Positions 24,183-26,918 of a stretch of DNA of 26,918 bases are shown here, piece after piece; position 1 is the first letter of the stretch; every line of letters starts with the position of its first letter. Position numbers and translations under genes: made by a program. Source of the DNA: JANWHF01 sp036276235 (GTDB lineage Bacteria; Planctomycetota; Phycisphaerae; Tepidisphaerales; Tepidisphaeraceae). A model generated the notes under the pieces. That model did not search any database and was not told the origin of the DNA. It was given only the letters and a program-made list of their open reading frames with translations. The stretch covers positions 1 to 26,918 of the forward strand of contig DATBDZ010000055.1 in assembly GCA_036276235.1 (NCBI GenBank). Direction: 5' to 3'.

Positions 24183-24308
24183 CCCTCTCCCCTGTACTCA
24201 GGGGAGAGGGCAGGGTGAGGGGACAGCGTGTCGCGATATGGCGCGGTTCGCAAGTCGATGCGTTCGTCCCCTCACCCCAACCCTCTCCACTGAGTACAGG
24301 GGAGAGGG
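24183..24308. repeat. Nested palindromic element, copy C (126 bp)
   Basis: The left arm (24183-24223) and right arm (24267-24308) are reverse complements with few mismatches, and each is internally palindromic around TGTACTCA or TGAGTACA. The centre has GGCGCGGTTCGCAAGTCGATG. In reverse orientation it matches copy B through the arms and centre, with differences mainly in the centre. Confidence 0.85.
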
Positions 24309-24338
24309 AGAAGGGGAACGGAGCGCGCAGAGAGACCG

Positions 24339-24370
24339 GATGCTTCGGAGTACCTCAGTTGCAGCATGAC
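24339..24370. repeat. Half-copy of the 30-bp dispersed repeat
   Basis: The 20-base core GATGCTTCGGAGTACCTCAG found at 742-761 recurs here, followed by CATGAC after a 6-base insertion (TTGCAG) that the first locus lacks. No inverted partner is present at this locus. Confidence 0.75.
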
Positions 24371-24528
24371 GATTTCTTGTGGCGAGACGCGCCAGAATCG
24401 TGGCCTATCTTTTAGGCCGACTTGAGCGCTGCAAACAGCATCCATCGCGCAGTAGAATCTGCGGGCACGGTGCGATCATTCAAATCGAATGTGCGACACC
24501 TCTTCAACATCAACCACAAGGAACGGCG

Positions 24529-25416
24529 ATGGCCGAAAGCATTGGATTCATTGGTCTGGGACAAATGGGAAGCGCGATGGCGGCAAATCTGCTGTCAGCG
24601 GGATTCGCGGTGCGCGTCTACAACCGCACACCTGAGCGGGCGAAACCCCTCGTCGATCGCGGCGCGATTCTGACGGCATCGCCCGAGCAAACAGCAACGC
24701 CCGGCGGCATCGTGGTCTCGATCGTCTCCGATGACCGCGCGCTGGAAGCTATCTCGACCGATGCCCTCGCCAGCGCCCTCGGCAAAGGCGGCGTGCACCT
24801 TTCGATGAGCACAGTCTCGCCCGAAACGACTCGCCGGCTCGCGCCCATTTTCGCGAGCCATGGCGCGACGCTCATTGCGGCGCCCGTCTTCGGCCGGCCC
24901 GAGGCGGCGGCCGCCCGCAAGCTCTGGATCTGCGCTTCCGGACCCGCCGGCGCCAAGCAGCGCGTGCGGCATGTCTTCGACGCCATGGGCCAGGGCGTTT
25001 TTGATTTCGGCGAAGAAGTCGGCGCAGCCAATGTCGTCAAGCTCGCCGGCAATTTCCTGCTCACCGCCGCCATCGAGGCGATGGCCGAGGCATCGGTTCT
25101 GGCCGAAAAGAACGGCGTCTCGCGCGAAGCACTGCTCGAAATGTTTACCCAGACGCTCTTCAATTGCCCGATCTACGTGAATTACAGCCGCCGACTCATC
25201 GACGCGGATTTTGATCGCGTCGGATTTCCCATTCCGCTAGCGCTCAAAGACATGCGCCTCGCGCGCGACATGGCGTCCGCCTCCAACGCTCCGCTGCCGA
25301 TTCTGAGCCTTTTGTGCGATCGCTATGTGAGCGCATTAGCCAAAGGACGCGCAAACATGGATGCATCGGCGATCGCGCTGGGCGCGGTGGATGACGCGAA
25401 TTTGAAATGGGATTGA
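24529..25416 (+). CDS. NAD(P)-dependent beta-hydroxyacid dehydrogenase family protein
   Basis: A 295-residue protein of the 3-hydroxyisobutyrate/6-phosphogluconate dehydrogenase family. The N-terminal Rossmann fold has GFIGLGQMGSAMAANLL (about 6-22, GxGxxG) and then VYNRT (about 30-34), a pattern that often goes with NADP. The substrate-side STVSPETT and APVFGRPEA lie at about 94-126. The catalytic lysine is K171 in NVVKLAGNFL, and a C-terminal helical domain follows. Family members oxidise or reduce small beta-hydroxyacids or semialdehydes such as tartronate semialdehyde, glyoxylate or succinic semialdehyde; the substrate cannot be fixed here. The ATG at 24529 is used because AAGGAA lies 5 bases before it and the Rossmann motif follows at once; the upstream frame runs into repeat-derived sequence. 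Confidence 0.9.
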   Translation: MAESIGFIGLGQMGSAMAANLLSAGFAVRVYNRTPERAKPLVDRGAILTASPEQTATPGGIVVSIVSDDRALEAISTDALASALGKGGVHLSMSTVSPETTRRLAPIFASHGATLIAAPVFGRPEAAAARKLWICASGPAGAKQRVRHVFDAMGQGVFDFGEEVGAANVVKLAGNFLLTAAIEAMAEASVLAEKNGVSREALLEMFTQTLFNCPIYVNYSRRLIDADFDRVGFPIPLALKDMRLARDMASASNAPLPILSLLCDRYVSALAKGRANMDASAIALGAVDDANLKWD

Positions 25417-25431
25417 CAGCGCGGGCGCAGA

Positions 25432-25499
25432 TGAAACGTGAAGACGTGAAACGTGACGGCGGGCTCGTTTTCCGTCACGTTTAACGTCTTCACGCTTCA
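25432..25499. repeat. 28-bp inverted repeat with GAAACGTG-type units
   Basis: The arms 25432-25459 and 25472-25499 match as reverse complements at 26 of 28 positions around a 12-base loop. The left arm contains GAAACGTG, AAGACGTG and AAACGTG in series. It lies 15 bases after the dehydrogenase stop and just before the next promoter, so it may end the upstream transcript. The word is shared, inverted, with 12400-12422. Confidence 0.8.
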
Positions 25500-25517
25500 G
25501 CCATCCCCAAATGAAGC

Positions 25518-25545
25518 TTGACAGTTTCCCGCAGTCATCTAAAAT
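25518..25545 (+). promoter_or_regulatory. Consensus sigma70-type promoter for the riboswitch-thrC transcript
   Basis: A perfect -35 box TTGACA (25518-25523) and a -10 box TAAAAT (25540-25545) are separated by 16 bp. Transcription would start at about 25552, roughly 16 bases before the first strand of the riboswitch P1 stem, as expected for an S-box leader. Confidence 0.85.
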
Positions 25546-25565
25546 CCGCCTCGACAATTGAATAT

Positions 25566-25710
25566 CGTTCTTATCGAGAGTGGCAGAGGGTTGGGCCCTG
25601 TGAAGCCACAGCAACCGACGGTGGTTGTGCCGCACGGCGCATGATCGTTAGGTGCTAATTCCCCCCTGTCGAGCGGCAACTGAGCCGCCCGGCACGGACA
25701 GATAAGAAGA
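25566..25710 (+). ncRNA. SAM-I (S-box) riboswitch aptamer
   Basis: The conserved S-box blocks occur in order: CTTATCGAGAG followed by GGCAGAGGG (25570-25590), GGGCCCTGTGAAGCCACAGC (from 25593) and then AACC, AGGTGCTAATTCC (25650-25662), a GAGCGGC/GCCGC hairpin, and the closing GGACAGATAAG (25696-25706). The P1 stem is TTCTTATC (25568-25575) with GATAAGAA (25701-25708). The aptamer binds S-adenosylmethionine and, with the terminator after it, should switch transcription off when SAM is plentiful. This is the most secure non-coding RNA of the window. Confidence 0.97.
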
Positions 25711-25731
25711 AGCTCCAAGACGCCGACGCAG

Positions 25732-25759
25732 CCTCTTCTTATCTGGAAGAGGTTTTTTT
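25732..25759 (+). terminator. Intrinsic terminator of the SAM riboswitch
   Basis: CCTCTTC (25732-25738) pairs with GAAGAGG (25746-25752), followed by seven T's (25753-25759). The alternative antiterminator is CAGATAAGAAGA (25699-25710) with TCTTCTTATCTG (25734-25745), 12 bp. That helix uses the 3' strand of P1 and the 5' strand of the terminator, so the states are mutually exclusive: SAM-bound gives P1 plus terminator, SAM-free gives antiterminator and read-through. Confidence 0.95.
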
Positions 25760-25767
25760 GTTTTGTG

Positions 25768-25871
25768 GGTTGTTGGTTGTAGGTTGTTGGTTGTGGGTTG
25801 TTTGTTGAAGGACGCCTGGGCGCCTTCCTGAACTGCCCACCACACACAACCAACAACCCACAACCCACACC
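25768..25871. repeat. Inverted pair of heptamer arrays in the thrC leader
   Basis: The left array is five 7-base GGTTGTN units in exact phase (25768-25802). A GAAGG/CCTTC hairpin centre follows (about 25807-25827). The right array is four 7-base units beginning ACACAAC (25844-25871), largely complementary to the left. The whole forms a possible hairpin of about 100 nt between the riboswitch terminator and the thrC ribosome binding site (GGAG, 25875-25878). Confidence 0.85.
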
Positions 25872-25884
25872 AACGGAGTTGGCA

Positions 25885-26918
25885 ATGAGCTACGTCCTTG
25901 GCCTTAAGTGCAAAGAGTGTGGGCATCGGGTGCCGGTTTCGCCGGTTCATGTTTGCGAGGCTTGCTTTGGGCCTTACGAAGTCGAATACGACTACGCGAA
26001 GATGAAAGGCAAAGTCACCCGCGCCAGCATCGAGGCGGGGCCGAAGAGCCTCTGGCGATACAAGGATTTGCTGCCGGTTGAAGGGCAGCCGAAGGTGGGG
26101 CTTCACTCCGGGTTTACGCCATTGAAGCGCGCGACACGCCTCGCAAAAGAGCTGGGCTGCCGCGAGTTGTACATCAAGGATGACTCCTGCAATTACCCGA
26201 CCTATTCCTACAAAGAGCGCGTCGTCTCGGTCGCCATCAGCAAGGCCGTCGAGTTCGGCTTTGATACCGTCGGCTGCGCCAGCACGGGCAATCTCGCCAA
26301 CTCCACCGCCGCCCACGCGGCACAGGCGGGCATCCGCTGCTTCGTGATGATCCCGCACGATCTCGAGCAGGGCAAAGTCCTCGGCTCGCTGATCTTCGGG
26401 CCGACGATGGTCCGCATTAAGGGCAACTACGACGACGTCAACCGTCTGTGCACCGAGATCGCCGACAAGTACGGCTGGGCGATCGTGAACGTCAATTTGC
26501 GCCCGTACTACACCGAAGGCGCCAAGACCTACGGCTTCGAGATCGCCGAGCAGCTCGGCTGGGCGCTGCCGCAGCACACGGTCGTCCCGACCGCGGGCGG
26601 GACCATCCTGCCGAAGATTTACAAGGCGTATCGCGAGCTGGTCGAAATCGGACTTGTGCAGGACACGAGCGCGAAGATCTATTCCGCGCAGGCGGCCGGG
26701 TGTAATCCGGTCGTGACCGCGATTCAGAAGGGAATCGACATCATCGAGCCGCAGAAGCCCAACACCATCGCCAAGAGCATCGCGATCGGGAACCCGGCGG
26801 ACGGATATTACGCGGCGCAGGTGGTGCGCGACTCGGGCGGTTGGGGCGAGAGCGCCAGCGATCGCGAGATCGTCGATGCCATCAAGCTGCTGGCCGAGAC
26901 CGAAGGGATCTGGACCGA
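25885..26918 (+). CDS. thrC: Threonine-synthase-family PLP enzyme (3' end outside window)
   Basis: The frame runs from the ATG at 25885 (GGAG six bases upstream) to the window edge, 344 residues with no stop. The N-terminus has a zinc-ribbon-like C9xxC12...C24xxC27. Next is the fold-type II PLP core with the Schiff-base lysine K110 in PTYSYKERV (usual SFKDR), STGNLANS, which holds the cofactor or substrate phosphate, NLRPYYTEGAKT, and PTAGGT near 233-238. Threonine synthase converts O-phosphohomoserine to threonine. Control by a SAM riboswitch, however, implies methionine or SAM metabolism. A threonine-synthase homologue using O-phosphohomoserine and a sulphur donor to make homocysteine is a credible alternative. 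The family is certain; the exact reaction is open. Downstream genes of the operon are not visible. Confidence 0.88.
   Translation, partial: MSYVLGLKCKECGHRVPVSPVHVCEACFGPYEVEYDYAKMKGKVTRASIEAGPKSLWRYKDLLPVEGQPKVGLHSGFTPLKRATRLAKELGCRELYIKDDSCNYPTYSYKERVVSVAISKAVEFGFDTVGCASTGNLANSTAAHAAQAGIRCFVMIPHDLEQGKVLGSLIFGPTMVRIKGNYDDVNRLCTEIADKYGWAIVNVNLRPYYTEGAKTYGFEIAEQLGWALPQHTVVPTAGGTILPKIYKAYRELVEIGLVQDTSAKIYSAQAAGCNPVVTAIQKGIDIIEPQKPNTIAKSIAIGNPADGYYAAQVVRDSGGWGESASDREIVDAIKLLAETEGIWT

Larger units (their letters stand above)
24104..24528. other. 425-bp divergent intergenic region upstream of ftsW
   Basis: No gene is supported. It holds copy C of the nested palindrome (24183-24308) and a half-copy of the 30-bp repeat (24339-24370), so more than a third of the gap is repeat DNA. 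Promoters for ftsW and the dehydrogenase should flank these, but no clear consensus pair was seen. AAGGAA at about 24518-24523 is the dehydrogenase ribosome binding site. Confidence 0.6.

Noticed and set aside
24379..24528. Extended N-terminus of the dehydrogenase (50 more residues)
   Set aside because: It lacks family similarity; the internal ATG has AAGGAA at the right distance and leads directly into the Rossmann glycine motif.
25768..25871. CRISPR-like array
   Set aside because: The repeats are 7 bases long without spacers and are paired as inverted arrays, so this is not a CRISPR.
25648..26577. 309-codon open frame antisense to the riboswitch leader and threonine-synthase gene
   Set aside because: It reads through the riboswitch terminator and heptamer arrays; its C-terminal part is translated repeat sequence.

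Overview
This window is one contiguous piece of a GC-rich bacterial chromosome, most probably from the Planctomycetota (Phycisphaerae-like). The pointers are a very long SecA (1277 aa) with expanded helical repeats, a hopanoid locus, pseudopilin genes with a lone PilM, a SpoIIE-type phosphatase, and intergenic DNA full of dispersed palindromes and short-period repeats. The phylum call is inference from gene content; no rRNA or tRNA gene was recognised.

Layout. 1-6008 (minus strand): a class III aminotransferase (HpnO-like), an RND/MMPL exporter (HpnN-like), an N-acetylneuraminate lyase whose start overlaps the exporter's stop, and the N-terminal part of an MFS transporter. 6482-8473 (plus): squalene-hopene cyclase, divergent from the aminotransferase; the three form a probable hopanoid synthesis and export locus. 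8474-9170: a long non-coding, hairpin-rich stretch. 9171-12350 (plus): three type IV pilin-like proteins, a small exported protein and PilM. 12487-13440 (plus): a PP2C/SpoIIE phosphatase that abuts a convergent PolX gene (13441-15219, minus). 15342-15955 (plus): a Phd/VapC toxin-antitoxin pair, whose toxin gene overlaps the convergent 3' end of an exonuclease-WYL fusion (15929-16870, minus). 17134-20967 (minus): secA, preceded by a small secreted protein gene. 21730-24103 (minus): ftsW followed by murG, a piece of a division/cell-wall cluster. 24529-25416 (plus): a beta-hydroxyacid dehydrogenase. 25518-26918 (plus): a consensus promoter, a complete SAM-I (S-box) riboswitch with an intrinsic terminator, and a threonine-synthase-family gene that runs off the window.

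The most unusual signals are: (i) the SecA scaffold/wing region appears to hold about four tandem copies of a unit that ordinary SecA has once; (ii) a SAM riboswitch controls a threonine-synthase-like enzyme, which suggests a role in methionine rather than threonine synthesis; (iii) at least seven intergenic tracts have an exact or near-exact 7-base period, each with a different word, several followed by their inverted partner; (iv) three copies of a nested palindrome of about 108-127 bp lie in different intergenic regions; (v) a DEDDh exonuclease is fused to a WYL domain. No CRISPR array, insertion sequence or prophage was seen.
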